DNA of 64,000 bases from Marinilactibacillus sp042660675 (GCF_042660675.1 NZ_JBHSUL010000012.1:1-64000); one strand, 5' to 3'. Shown: positions 51,259-59,307, counted from the stretch's first letter. Numbers and translations are program-made. Notes: a model not told the origin generated them from the sequence alone.

Positions 51259-51678
51259 ATGATCAAATTATACGTATCACCAAGTTGCACATCTTGTCGA
51301 AAAGCGAAAGCTTGGTTAGAAGAACAAAATTTAGAGTTTGAAGAAAAAAATATCTTTCACGAACCTCTATCGATAGACGAAATCAAAAACATTTTGAGCT
51401 TAACTGAAGAAGGTACTGAAGAAATCATTTCATATCGTTCTCAAGCTTATCAGGCCTTAGATGTAGATATCGAGGACCTTTCTATGAACGAGTTACTTAA
51501 TTTATTCAAAACGCAACCAAGTCTCATTAGACGCCCGATCATCATGGATGAGCGTCGTTTACAAATTGGATACAATGAAGAAGAAATCCGTTGTTTCCTT
51601 CCAAGAAAAGTTCGCGAGTTAGAACTTGCAGAAATTCACCGTAAACTTGCAGACGAAGAATCAATCGAAATAGCGTAA
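51259..51678 (+). CDS. spx: Transcriptional regulator Spx
   Basis: Spx binds RNA polymerase alpha C-terminal domains and redirects transcription under thiol and electrophile stress. The 139-residue ArsC-fold protein has the redox switch Cys10-x-x-Cys13 (SPSCTSCRKAK) and the conserved RRPIIMDERRLQIGYNEEEIR with the polymerase-contact region. The start was set at MIKLYVS (51259) instead of seven codons earlier, as in the family. It ends SIEIA, rather than the canonical ending that feeds ClpXP degradation in B. subtilis, so turnover may differ. It has its own promoter. Confidence 0.93.
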   Translation: MIKLYVSPSCTSCRKAKAWLEEQNLEFEEKNIFHEPLSIDEIKNILSLTEEGTEEIISYRSQAYQALDVDIEDLSMNELLNLFKTQPSLIRRPIIMDERRLQIGYNEEEIRCFLPRKVRELELAEIHRKLADEESIEIA

Positions 51679-51691
51679 ATATACTAACACT

Positions 51692-51732
51692 AAAGCCTGA
51701 AGCTGATCATTTGATCGGCCTCAGGCTTTTTT
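51692..51732. terminator. Bidirectional terminator between spx and the YrhK-like gene
   Basis: AAAGCCTGA pairs with TCAGGCTTT, with an inner TGATCA/TGATC stem and a T run on the plus side. The 3' edge touches the stop of the convergent gene. Confidence 0.85.
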
Positions 51733-52258
51733 AAGATTCTTCTTTTGTGTGATCTTCTTCATCGTCATCATCACTACTAGGCATAATTTCAATTTCTTTG
51801 TCAGCCTCTTCTCGTTCTTCTTTTTCTTCTGGAGCATCTTCTTCTTTTTTAGTTTTGCCATTTTGTTCAGCTTTTTCTTCTCTTTTTTCTTTATCTTCTT
51901 GATCGATTCCATTCTCTTCAGAATCATCATAATAACCGTCATCCATCTTTTCTCCCAATACATCTCGTCTATACTGGTTTTCGCTATAAAGGTAGACATT
52001 ATGAACAATCCTGATAATTGGTCTCATTAAAAGAAAGAAACTAGCGAATATATATAAATACATTCCTAATCTCTCCAAGTTAGTAAAGGCTTGTGTTAAG
52101 CTTCCTGCAAGATATAACCCACCTGTAGCAATATCATTTCCAAGAGAGATAATTGTATAATAATTTTGAAAGTACAATCTGAAATTACCCATTTTGACAA
52201 TCATGTCTTCATCTTTACGAGGATGAACATCATGTTCTTTTTTTTCAATTTGTGGCAT
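51731..52258 (-). CDS. YrhK-like membrane protein with long acidic tail
   Basis: This 175-residue protein has two membrane helices (about 35-55 and 64-86) in the pattern of YrhK-domain proteins (FRLYFQNYYTIISLGND, then GMYLYIFASFFLLMRPII). The last 75 residues are almost entirely Glu, Lys and Asp (ending SSDDDDEEDHTKEES), probably disordered and cytoplasmic. YrhK function is unknown. The family call is by pattern memory. The charged tail has no recognised motif and makes this longer than the roughly 95-residue B. subtilis protein. Confidence 0.6.
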   Translation of the reverse strand: MPQIEKKEHDVHPRKDEDMIVKMGNFRLYFQNYYTIISLGNDIATGGLYLAGSLTQAFTNLERLGMYLYIFASFFLLMRPIIRIVHNVYLYSENQYRRDVLGEKMDDGYYDDSEENGIDQEDKEKREEKAEQNGKTKKEEDAPEEKEEREEADKEIEIMPSSDDDDEEDHTKEES

Positions 52259-52801
52259 GTTATCAATGCTCCTTTACCATTACTAGTATCTCCTATATTA
52301 TCATAATCATAACGTAGTGTCTTATACTTAATCTCCCAATTTAGATTATTCTGATGCACTTTGACCATATCACAATTAAATAACAGATGTTAAACAACTG
52401 TTATTTGGTATCATTCTTTTATAGGGTGTTACTATAGTTCTAAACTATTCTTAGATTTATCGTACTTCACGTATACTAGTTCTCTCATTATCTTAAAATT
52501 TCGTTGTATAGTATGCAAAAAATCATTAGGTTAAGACGTTTATACTCTATTTTGCTTGAGTATATTTATAAATAGAACATTCAGACCAACAGGATTTTTT
52601 TAACCAACTATGTTATCCTTTATCTTATAGATTTTGCCAGGGTGTTATTAATTAGTCTGTTAAGTTTACAAATGTTTCAATTACTAGGATCTAATTAAGT
52701 AGCTCATATTCCGTATGAGTAGATATAAAATTTAGGACAATTATATTTAGGATAAAGATATGTTCTGAATAAATTCTTTCATAAAAGGAGATTTAAAAAT
52801 A
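52259..52801. other. 543-bp AT-rich divergent interval upstream of the malic enzyme gene
   Basis: No credible gene is present. It holds a 23-bp near-perfect palindrome at 52381-52403 and a small hairpin (CTCATA-TTCCG-TATGAG, 52703-52719). The GGAG ribosome site of the malic enzyme gene lies at its end. I could not settle on a promoter for either flanking gene. Confidence 0.55.
52381..52403. repeat. 23-bp palindrome upstream of malic enzyme and YrhK-like genes
   Basis: Arms TAACAGATGTT and AACAACTGTTA pair with one mismatch around a single central A, the size and symmetry of a dimeric repressor site. It is 123 bases from the YrhK-like start and about 400 from the malic enzyme start. Confidence 0.5.
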
Positions 52802-53950
52802 ATGGATGTTAAAGAAGAAGCTTTAAAAATCAGCAAAGAAAAAGGTGGAAAAATTGAAGTGAATTCAAAAGTTTCTATCGAAACAATGGAAGACTTGGCT
52901 ATTGCTTATACGCCTGGTGTGGCCGCTGTAAGTTCTGCTATTGCCGAAAACATAGAAGATGTCTACACGTATACGTCCAAAAAGAATCTAGTAGCTGTTA
53001 TTACTGACGGATCTGCCGTTTTAGGGCTAGGAAATATTGGTCCAGAAGCTGCGATTCCAGTTATGGAAGGAAAAGCTGCTCTATTCAAGCGTTTTGCCAA
53101 CGTTGATGCTGTACCTATTTCTCTGGATACACAAGACACCGAAGAAATCATTTCTCATGTGCAAGCTATTGCACCTTCATTTGGAGGCATTAACTTAGAG
53201 GACATCAGCGCACCACGCTGCTTTGAAATCGAGCGTCGTTTAAAAGAATCACTGAACATTCCTGTATTCCATGATGATCAACACGGTACAGCGATTGTCG
53301 TTTTGGCTGCAATATACAATGCTTTGAAACTAACTGAAAAAAATATTGAAGACGTCAGAATCGTTGTTAATGGCGGCGGAGCTGCAGGAATCGCCATCTC
53401 AAAACGTCTTCTCTCTGCTGGTGTAACAGATGTCTTATTAGTCGACAAAACTGGCATACTCTCTTCAAACGATGCAAATCTTGAAGATCGCCACAAGGAA
53501 ATCGCTGAAGTGACAAATAAAACAAATATTCACGGTGACTTACACAAAGCGCTAAAAGGGGCCGATATTTTCGTTGGTGTTTCTGCTCCAAACGTACTGA
53601 AAAAAGAGTGGATTGCCGACATGAATGATAAACCGGTTATCTTTGCAATGGCTAATCCAGAACCAGAAATTAATCCTCAAGATGCTAAAGATGGCGGAGC
53701 CTTTATTGTGGGTACAGGCAGAAGTGACTATCCTAATCAAATCAACAACGTATTAGCTTTCCCGGGAATTTTCCGTGGAGCCCTGGATGCTCGTGCAACA
53801 GATATCACAGATGATATGCAAATTGCCGCTGCCCAGGGTATTGCCAGTGTAATTCCTGATGACGAATTGACAGTAGAGAATATCCTTCCCAATGTTTTTA
53901 CTGAAGGTGTCTCAGATATTGTTGCAAATAGTGTAAAAAATGCAAAATAA
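52802..53950 (+). CDS. Malic enzyme (oxaloacetate-decarboxylating)
   Basis: This 382-residue enzyme decarboxylates malate to pyruvate with NAD(P)+. The short bacterial form is complete: the malic N-terminal domain with the catalytic Tyr in YTPGVAAVS and the Lys in GKAALFKRF, FHDDQHGTAIVVLAA for metal and malate, and a Rossmann loop VNGGGAAGIA. There is no phosphotransacetylase domain. AAAAGGAG precedes the ATG. No malate permease or maeKR two-component genes adjoin, unlike some enterococci and streptococci. Confidence 0.93.
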   Translation: MDVKEEALKISKEKGGKIEVNSKVSIETMEDLAIAYTPGVAAVSSAIAENIEDVYTYTSKKNLVAVITDGSAVLGLGNIGPEAAIPVMEGKAALFKRFANVDAVPISLDTQDTEEIISHVQAIAPSFGGINLEDISAPRCFEIERRLKESLNIPVFHDDQHGTAIVVLAAIYNALKLTEKNIEDVRIVVNGGGAAGIAISKRLLSAGVTDVLLVDKTGILSSNDANLEDRHKEIAEVTNKTNIHGDLHKALKGADIFVGVSAPNVLKKEWIADMNDKPVIFAMANPEPEINPQDAKDGGAFIVGTGRSDYPNQINNVLAFPGIFRGALDARATDITDDMQIAAAQGIASVIPDDELTVENILPNVFTEGVSDIVANSVKNAK

Positions 53951-53994
53951 TTCATTTTAATTTATCCATTGACTTAAAATGGAACACTTTTAGA

Positions 53995-54036
53995 AGCGGG
54001 ACGATTCAATATTCGTTCCGCTTTTTATTTTTTTAA
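53995..54036 (+). terminator. Terminator of the malic enzyme gene
   Basis: A 10-bp stem (AGCGGGACGA with TCGTTCCGCT, one wobble) is followed by a T-rich run, about 45 bases past the stop. Confidence 0.85.
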
Positions 54037-54054
54037 AACAATTTTCTATGCACA

Positions 54055-54087
54055 AAAAAAGCTAGGATTTTCATCCTAGCTTTTTTC
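54055..54087 (-). terminator. Terminator of the candidate small RNA
   Basis: A perfect 14-bp stem (A6-GCTAGGAT with ATCCTAGC-T6, loop of four) ends the predicted RNA. It could also back up the malic enzyme terminator from the other side. Confidence 0.85.
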
Positions 54088-54222
54088 AGCAACTTTAGTA
54101 AAACTAAAGTGAAGTATGATGTTCACAGCACCAGGGACTTCCGATACCAACTTCCTGTTGTGTGCAATGCACATGTATCGTGCTTGACAGTCCACAAATG
54201 TGGACTAATCGACTCATCGCAT
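54055..54222 (-). ncRNA. Candidate structured small RNA, about 170 nt
   Basis: A strong promoter (54229-54257) and a strong intrinsic terminator (54055-54086) enclose a stretch with no credible frame. The predicted transcript folds into several perfect helices. In transcript order these are a 7-bp hairpin with a 4-nt loop (54189-54206), then a CGATAC/GTATCG helix (54142-54147 with 54175-54180). That helix encloses two adjacent hairpins (54148-54160 and 54161-54173). A 7-bp hairpin (54092-54110) and the terminator stem follow. GATG near the 5' end can pair with CATC near 54117-54120 to close a junction. No minus-strand gene lies downstream, so it is not a leader. I could not assign it to 6S, SRP, tmRNA or a riboswitch; 6S-like is the main alternative by size. 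Confidence 0.6.
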
Positions 54223-54228
54223 GGACTA

Positions 54229-54257
54229 ACTATAGCATACCAAAACAATTTACACAA
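54229..54257 (-). promoter_or_regulatory. Promoter of the candidate small RNA
   Basis: TTGTGT (54252-54257) and TATAGT (54229-54234) are spaced by 17 bases. The -10 is extended by TGC. It begins seven bases after the stop of the SGNH hydrolase gene. Confidence 0.65.
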
Positions 54258-54263
54258 TACTTT

Positions 54264-54899
54264 TTAAAATTCAAGTTGATTTATCCAGGCTTCTTTGATT
54301 AGACCATGACCCGCAACAGTAGGATGTATTCCGTCCTCTCCTGTATAGTACGGGTAACCGTACTTGACTCCTTGCGCACTAAATAACCCATCCAATGGAA
54401 TTAAATCCGTCAAATATTCACGAGCCATCTTTCTGACAATATGAATTCTTTGATCTAAGTCTTCTCTTACCTGAATTCTTTCTTTAGGATATGGCAGAAC
54501 AAAAGGTTCCATTAGTACGATTCTGGCATCTGTTCTCTGGAGAAGAGATTTTAGCAAGAACCTATAGTCCTCTTCAAACTGCTCAATCGCGCTAGGATCC
54601 ATACGTTTATTGATATTTAACTGATGAGAAGAATCATTGATTCCTACAAGAATAGATACGATATCTGGATTGAGATTCAGACAATCCTCTTCCCACCTCG
54701 CTTTCAAATCAACCACTTTATCCCCAGCAATTCCCCTATTGTAAAACGTCAGTTGGTCCTCTGGCAATGCAGCTTGCAACTCAGCAGCTACCATAAGCGG
54801 GTACCCTTTGCCTAAATCATTAGGATTAGAACGATCTCTGTCTACATCCGTAATACTGTCTCCGATAAATAAGATTTTATCTTGTTGTTTGATCTTCAT
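54264..54899 (-). CDS. SGNH/GDSL-family hydrolase
   Basis: This 211-residue cytoplasmic esterase has the four SGNH blocks: GDSITD with the nucleophile Ser17, GIAGDKV with the oxyanion Gly, GINDSS with the Asn, and DGIHPTVAGH with the catalytic Asp and His. Relatives include carbohydrate O-deacetylases and thioesterase/lysophospholipase-type enzymes. It lies 79 bases downstream of a ROK kinase gene in the same direction, which hints at sugar-ester metabolism. There is no signal peptide. GAGGAC is the ribosome site. Confidence 0.85.
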   Translation of the reverse strand: MKIKQQDKILFIGDSITDVDRDRSNPNDLGKGYPLMVAAELQAALPEDQLTFYNRGIAGDKVVDLKARWEEDCLNLNPDIVSILVGINDSSHQLNINKRMDPSAIEQFEEDYRFLLKSLLQRTDARIVLMEPFVLPYPKERIQVREDLDQRIHIVRKMAREYLTDLIPLDGLFSAQGVKYGYPYYTGEDGIHPTVAGHGLIKEAWINQLEF

Positions 54900-54978
54900 C
54901 TATTTGTCCTCGTTTCTCATCTATAGTCAAATCACTGCAGTCAGCCAAAACTAAGGAAACTTAAAGCATACGTCTAAT

Positions 54979-55872
54979 TCAGCTCGATCCTTCTAACGTT
55001 TTATGCTTTTGCATAAAATTATAGATAGCACCAATCAGGTTCGCATCATTTTTAAAGTGACACAATTCTACTACCGGTCTATATGGTGGTACTCTTAATC
55101 TTGAAAACAGTGCGTCCATTTCTTCGTTGATCTTTTCAATAAGATCTGGTTTATTGGATACGCCACCGCCCAGTAATAGAACTTCTGGATCAAAAGAATA
55201 AGCTAAATTATAAAGTCCTCTAACTAAGTAATGAAAAAAAGTCTGTACTTCTTCTTTTGCAATATCATCTCCTTTTTCGGCTAATTGGAATACTTCTTCC
55301 CCGCTAACTTTATTTGTAGGAATATTCATCCGCTTAGCGTATCTTCTGGCCATAGCAACCGCAGTGCCAAGCTCACTGAACGTTCTTTCTCCATCTAATA
55401 GCATGAATCCGAACTCTCCACCTAGTTGGTGATGTCCGTGCTGTATTTCACCATCTACAATGATTGCTCCACCTATACCGGTTCCTAGCACTACAAAGAG
55501 TACATTACTTTTATCTTTAGCCGCGCCTCTCCAGCTTTCTGCTAGGCCTGCACTATTGGCATCATTTTCAAAAGAGACCGGTAATTCAAAAGCTTTCTCC
55601 AGTTCATCATAGATTGGAAAAAAGTGGATATAAGGTACTTCACTAACGCCTTCGATCTGTCTTTCAATCTGATTAATTGCACCAGGTGCGGAAAATGCAA
55701 CCCCAGAAAGAAAAAACTGCTTTTCAAAACTTTCTTTTACATGAACTAACTGATTCTTTAATTCTTCCCAACTTTCAGGGGTCAAAAAGCTCCCTTTTTC
55801 TTTCAGACGATCCTCGTCCCAAATGGCATATTTCACTGAGGTTCCACCTATATCGAAAGCCAGTAAGCTCAT
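54979..55872 (-). CDS. ROK-family sugar kinase
   Basis: This 297-residue ASKHA-fold kinase has the N-terminal phosphate loop FDIGGTSVKYA, the ROK motif LGTGIGGAIIVDG and a His in HHQLGGEFGF. The usual CxCGxxGC zinc cluster is missing. Likely substrates are glucose, mannose, fructose or N-acetyl sugars; the specificity is not readable. The start was set at 55872, after AGGAGGGG, since the family begins at MSLLAFDIGGT. Its promoter overlaps a cre-like site, in keeping with a sugar-responsive gene. Confidence 0.85.
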   Translation of the reverse strand: MSLLAFDIGGTSVKYAIWDEDRLKEKGSFLTPESWEELKNQLVHVKESFEKQFFLSGVAFSAPGAINQIERQIEGVSEVPYIHFFPIYDELEKAFELPVSFENDANSAGLAESWRGAAKDKSNVLFVVLGTGIGGAIIVDGEIQHGHHQLGGEFGFMLLDGERTFSELGTAVAMARRYAKRMNIPTNKVSGEEVFQLAEKGDDIAKEEVQTFFHYLVRGLYNLAYSFDPEVLLLGGGVSNKPDLIEKINEEMDALFSRLRVPPYRPVVELCHFKNDANLIGAIYNFMQKHKTLEGSS

Positions 55873-55899
55873 AGTACCCCTCCTAAAAAACTCATTTAA

Positions 55900-55913
55900 T
55901 GAAAGTGCTTTCC
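55900..55913. promoter_or_regulatory. cre-like site over the ROK gene transcription start
   Basis: TGAAAGTGCTTTCC differs at two of 14 positions from the CcpA consensus TGWNANCGNTNWCA. It is centred about three bases downstream of the predicted transcription start, a repressing position. Confidence 0.45.
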
Positions 55914-55915
55914 TG

Positions 55916-55924
55916 ATTATATCA
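55916..55924 (-). promoter_or_regulatory. Extended -10 promoter of the ROK kinase gene
   Basis: TGATATAAT on the minus strand is a full extended -10 element, 44 bases before the ATG. The -35 is weak. Confidence 0.5.
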
Positions 55925-55970
55925 TGCTTATTTATTTTTCGAAATATCTGTTTTTCAAAGTTTAAAAATT

Positions 55971-57590
55971 TTACCATGTAGCAATGGATCCGTCAGCCCT
56001 TGGCTCTGTGCCACCTATTAGTACACCATTCGGCGCTCTAAGAATAATTTGACCTCTACCAAACAGTCCTTTTCCAGGTACGATTGTGACTTCATGTCCT
56101 CTTTTAATCAAGTCTTCAATAATGCTTAACGACATTTCTGGTTCAATGGATACTTTTTTGCCTTCATCCCAGTGCCATCTTGGAGCATCAAGTGCATTTT
56201 GCGGATTCAAGTGAAAGTCAATCATGGAGCTAATGACTTGTAGATGTGCTTGTGGCTGCATTTGCCCCCCCATTATGCCAAATGGACCAACAGGCTGTTC
56301 TCCTTTTGTGATAAATCCAGGTATGATCGTGTGGAACGGTTTTTTATTTGGACCGACAACATTTGGGTGCCCCTCTTCCATTGTAAACCCGCAACCTCTA
56401 TTTTGCAGACTCAAACCATAGTCCGGCACCACAACACCGGAACCAAACCCCATATAATTGCTTTGAATGTAAGAAATCATATGACCTTCTTCATCCGCAG
56501 CAGCTAAATAAACAGTCCCCGAATAATCTCGAATACCTGGCTTTGGATCTAGTGCTTCTTCTTGTACTAGAGCAGCTCGCGCTTTAGCATAGTCTTTAGA
56601 CAATAGTTTATCAACAGTTTCATTCATATGTTTTAAGTCTGTTATGGTTGCTTGGCCGTCACTAAATGCCAATTTTACAGCTTCAATTTGTTTGTGAATC
56701 GTTTCTGGGTCGTCTTTTCCTTTTAATTCAAGGTTTTCTAATATAGATAAGGCCATTAAAGCGATAATACCTTGCCCGTTTGGTGGCATTTCCCAAATAT
56801 CGTAGCCTTTATAGTTCGTTGAAATTGGTACTATCCATTCAGGTTTATACTCTTCTAAGTCTTCTTTTCTAATAAAACCGTGATATTTTTTTGAAGTGCG
56901 ATCGATTGCTTCTGCTATTTCCCCTTTATAGAAAGCTTCTCCACCCGTTTCTCCAATCAATCGAAGTGTTCTAGCGTGGCCTTTAGAAGACCAGATTTCT
57001 CCGGGTTCAATTGGATGACCCTCTGGAGCGAACGTACTAAACCAAGTTTCTAATTCTGGAAATTGCTCCAGCTTTTTCTTCAATATTTTAAATGTTCTTT
57101 TCCATGCATTGGATACAACATTTGAAACAGGAAACCCTTCTTCGGCAATCTTAGCTGCTGGTTCCAAAACTTCTTTTAAAGATAACTTGCCATGTTTTTT
57201 GCTTAATTCTACCCAACCCGCTGGTACTCCTGGTACAGTAATTGGAACGATTCCGTGTGTAGGAATCTCTTCATGTCCTTTTTCTAATAAATTCGCTCTT
57301 GTTAGTTGCTCTGGAGCATGTCCGCTAGCATTTAGTCCGTGCAATTCTCCATCTTTCCAAAGAATCGAAAAGCTATCTCCCCCTATGCCATTCGATCCTG
57401 GTTCTACAACTGTCAAAGTTGCAGCCGCTGCGATTACCGCATCAATTGCGTTTCCTCCTTTTTTCAAGATTTCTAATCCTGCTTGGGAAGCTAATGGGTG
57501 CGAACTGGCAACCATCCCTTTTTTCCCATATACAAGTTCTCTTCTAGAAGCATAATGAAATACGCTTGCATCAAATTCTGGAATCGTCAT
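55971..57590 (-). CDS. Gamma-glutamyltransferase, YwrD-like cytoplasmic type
   Basis: This 539-residue Ntn-hydrolase should cleave itself before Thr359 (DYSGTVYLAAAD) into large and small subunits. The second chain has the usual NNYMGFGSG-like and GGQMQPQAH segments. It lacks a signal peptide, so unlike classical secreted Ggt it is probably cytoplasmic, like B. subtilis YwrD. The expected substrates are glutathione or other gamma-glutamyl amides. A GGGGAG ribosome site is present. The glyoxalase gene upstream is separated by a terminator-like hairpin. Confidence 0.88.
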   Translation of the reverse strand: MTIPEFDASVFHYASRRELVYGKKGMVASSHPLASQAGLEILKKGGNAIDAVIAAAATLTVVEPGSNGIGGDSFSILWKDGELHGLNASGHAPEQLTRANLLEKGHEEIPTHGIVPITVPGVPAGWVELSKKHGKLSLKEVLEPAAKIAEEGFPVSNVVSNAWKRTFKILKKKLEQFPELETWFSTFAPEGHPIEPGEIWSSKGHARTLRLIGETGGEAFYKGEIAEAIDRTSKKYHGFIRKEDLEEYKPEWIVPISTNYKGYDIWEMPPNGQGIIALMALSILENLELKGKDDPETIHKQIEAVKLAFSDGQATITDLKHMNETVDKLLSKDYAKARAALVQEEALDPKPGIRDYSGTVYLAAADEEGHMISYIQSNYMGFGSGVVVPDYGLSLQNRGCGFTMEEGHPNVVGPNKKPFHTIIPGFITKGEQPVGPFGIMGGQMQPQAHLQVISSMIDFHLNPQNALDAPRWHWDEGKKVSIEPEMSLSIIEDLIKRGHEVTIVPGKGLFGRGQIILRAPNGVLIGGTEPRADGSIATW

Positions 57591-57615
57591 ATCTTTCTCC
57601 CCTACTGTAAGTATG

Positions 57616-57651
57616 AAAGTAAGCCCGAGAAAAATTTCTCGAGCTTACTTT
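57616..57651 (-). terminator. Terminator-like hairpin after the gloA-like gene
   Basis: A long stem (AAAGTAAGC and CGAGAAA arms with one internal mismatch) sits 20 bases past the glyoxalase stop. The T tail on the minus strand is short (TTTCAT). Confidence 0.65.
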
Positions 57652-57671
57652 GTAAAACTATTTAACTGTGC

Positions 57672-58061
57672 TTATTTATCTTGAATAACTTCGATTTTGT
57701 AACCGTCTGGATCTTTAATGAAGAAGTAGTTAGCTGCTCCGTCGGATAATCCTTTTAAGCCAGTTACTTCGTAATCTGTTTTACTGTATTCTTCGTGTGT
57801 AGCTTGTAAATCGTCTACACTAATGGCAATGTGTCCATAACCATTTCCGATTTCGTAAGGTTCTTCTTGGTCATAATTATAAGTTAATTCTACTTCGTAA
57901 GTGTCTCCAGGTAAAGCCAGATAAACTAATGTAAATTTGTCATCTGGATAATCTAATTTTGTAGTGATTTCCATACCCAGTATATTTGTATAAAAATCAA
58001 CTGATTTATCAAGATCTTTAACTCTAACACATGTGTGCAATGCTTTTTTAGCCAAGTTCAT
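57672..58061 (-). CDS. gloA: Glyoxalase I-like VOC protein
   Basis: This 129-residue vicinal-oxygen-chelate enzyme resembles lactoylglutathione lyase, which converts the methylglyoxal-thiol hemithioacetal to a lactoyl thioester. Metal ligands are His9 (ALHTCVRV), a Glu in YEVELTYN, a His in YGHIAISVDD and a Glu in YKIEVIQ. That is the standard four, so activity is likely. It sits near a second VOC gene and a gamma-glutamyltransferase, consistent with thiol-based detoxification. Confidence 0.87.
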   Translation of the reverse strand: MNLAKKALHTCVRVKDLDKSVDFYTNILGMEITTKLDYPDDKFTLVYLALPGDTYEVELTYNYDQEEPYEIGNGYGHIAISVDDLQATHEEYSKTDYEVTGLKGLSDGAANYFFIKDPDGYKIEVIQDK

Positions 58062-58159
58062 TCCTCCTATAGTTTAAGTGATACGTTTATTTTGCCTTAT
58101 ATTTCAAAATGGGTCAAGTGAATGAAAAGGCATCTACTGGTTACTCTTATCTAATCCCA

Positions 58160-58540
58160 TTATCTTTCGTATAATTCTAGTGGTAAGTGATCAGGATCTT
58201 TAAAAAAGGTAAACCGTTTATTTGTAATAGGATCTACTCTAATTGGTTCAACTTCTACACCTTTGTTTTCAAGCCAGTTAACAGCTTTCTCAATGTCCTT
58301 AACCTCAAAACACAGATGCCTCAATCCTTGTGCTTCCGGTGTACTCGGTCTTTTAGGAGGATCAGGAAATGAAAACAACTCAATTTGAGCATCCCCGATT
58401 GTAAGATCCAACTTATATGAATGGCGTTCTTCTCTATAAACTTCATTGATGATTTCAAGTTCAAGAATTTCTGTGTAAAATTTCTTTGATTCTTCATAAT
58501 TTGACGCGATAATAGCAGTATGATGAATACGTTCTAACAT
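58160..58540 (-). CDS. gloA2: YaeR/GloA2-like VOC metalloenzyme
   Basis: This 126-residue VOC protein closely follows E. coli YaeR in its motifs (IHHTAIIASNYEESK, VYREERHSYKLDL, RPSTPEAQGLRHL, IRVDPITNKRFTFF, PLELYE). The predicted metal ligands are His, Glu, His and Glu. It is often annotated as GloA2, but the true substrate is not established. There are 98 bases to the next VOC gene downstream. No strong ribosome site is visible beyond GGAGC. Confidence 0.85.
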   Translation of the reverse strand: MLERIHHTAIIASNYEESKKFYTEILELEIINEVYREERHSYKLDLTIGDAQIELFSFPDPPKRPSTPEAQGLRHLCFEVKDIEKAVNWLENKGVEVEPIRVDPITNKRFTFFKDPDHLPLELYER

Positions 58541-58685
58541 AGAAAGCTCCTTTAAGTTTTATTTTTAGTATACAATAAAAATTGGATTAAATGGTTCATT
58601 TGAATTGAATAAATTGTCTATTTGACGCATACTATAGATGTACATTTGGAGTGTTATTAGTATGGGACTTGGAAGGATGATCATA

Positions 58686-58823
58686 ATGAATACAATCATT
58701 TTAATGACTTTAACAGGATTAATGACTCTTGTACCGACTGCGTTGCTTATGTCTACTCTAAATAGCCACACACCAGAAAAAGTGCGCGTTCGTGTAGATG
58801 ACAATCAAGATTATTATAGATAA
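58686..58823 (+). CDS. Small single-helix membrane peptide, 45 residues
   Basis: This short frame encodes a hydrophobic helix (MNTIILMTLTGLMTLVPTAL) and a polar, charged tail ending NQDYYR. GGAAGG lies nine bases before the ATG and a perfect terminator begins six bases after the stop. Those flanks make it more than a chance frame. I do not recognise it. Functions known for such peptides (regulators of membrane proteins, type I toxins) are only possibilities; the charged tail is not typical of toxins. Confidence 0.45.
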   Translation: MNTIILMTLTGLMTLVPTALLMSTLNSHTPEKVRVRVDDNQDYYR

Positions 58824-58828
58824 AAATC

Positions 58829-58859
58829 AAACGGCTCCTTTACTGGTAGCCGTTTTTTT
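58829..58859 (+). terminator. Terminator of the small membrane peptide gene
   Basis: AAACGGCT pairs with AGCCGTTT and seven T residues end it. Confidence 0.85.
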
Positions 58860-58935
58860 GTTCACAGTAAATTTTTCTTTAACATATATTTATGGTATAT
58901 ATTTACTAAGACTATATAACTAAGGGGACGATTGT

Positions 58936-59307
58936 ATGGAAACATTTGAAGATTATCTCAGTACAATTGACAATATCGAACAACGTGACAGAATGACAGA
59001 GATTTTAAGTAGACTACAAAAAACTTTTCCTGAACTGGTTCCTCGAATCGCTTGGAATCAGCCGAATTTTACTGATCATGGAACTTTTATTATGGGCTTC
59101 AGTATAGCAAAGCAGCACATCTCCATTGCCCCAGAGAAAAAAGCTATTCTGCAATTTGAAGCGGAAATAAAGCAGGACGGTTACGCAATGACAAAAGAAC
59201 TCTTTAAAATAAAAAACAGCCAGGATATTGACTTCGAGTTACTTGAAAAAATCACCCAATACAATATAGAAGATAAAAAAAATTGCGAAACCTATTGGAG
59301 AAAATAA
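58936..59307 (+). CDS. DUF1801 protein, Fra/YdhG-like iron chaperone
   Basis: This 123-residue protein matches the DUF1801/YdhG group (METFEDYLSTIDN, RIAWNQPNFTDHGTFIMGF, KQHISIAPE). The B. subtilis member Fra acts as a frataxin-like iron chaperone for Fe-S cluster and haem assembly. The assignment rests on the motif pattern. AAGGGGA precedes the ATG. It is monocistronic and convergent with the acetyltransferase gene across a shared terminator. Confidence 0.82.
   Translation: METFEDYLSTIDNIEQRDRMTEILSRLQKTFPELVPRIAWNQPNFTDHGTFIMGFSIAKQHISIAPEKKAILQFEAEIKQDGYAMTKELFKIKNSQDIDFELLEKITQYNIEDKKNCETYWRK

Noticed and set aside
51721..52008. Lys/Met-rich and Phe-rich frames across the acidic tail of the YrhK-like gene
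   Set aside because: Low-complexity shadows of the GAA/GAT-rich tail in other frames, with no start signals.
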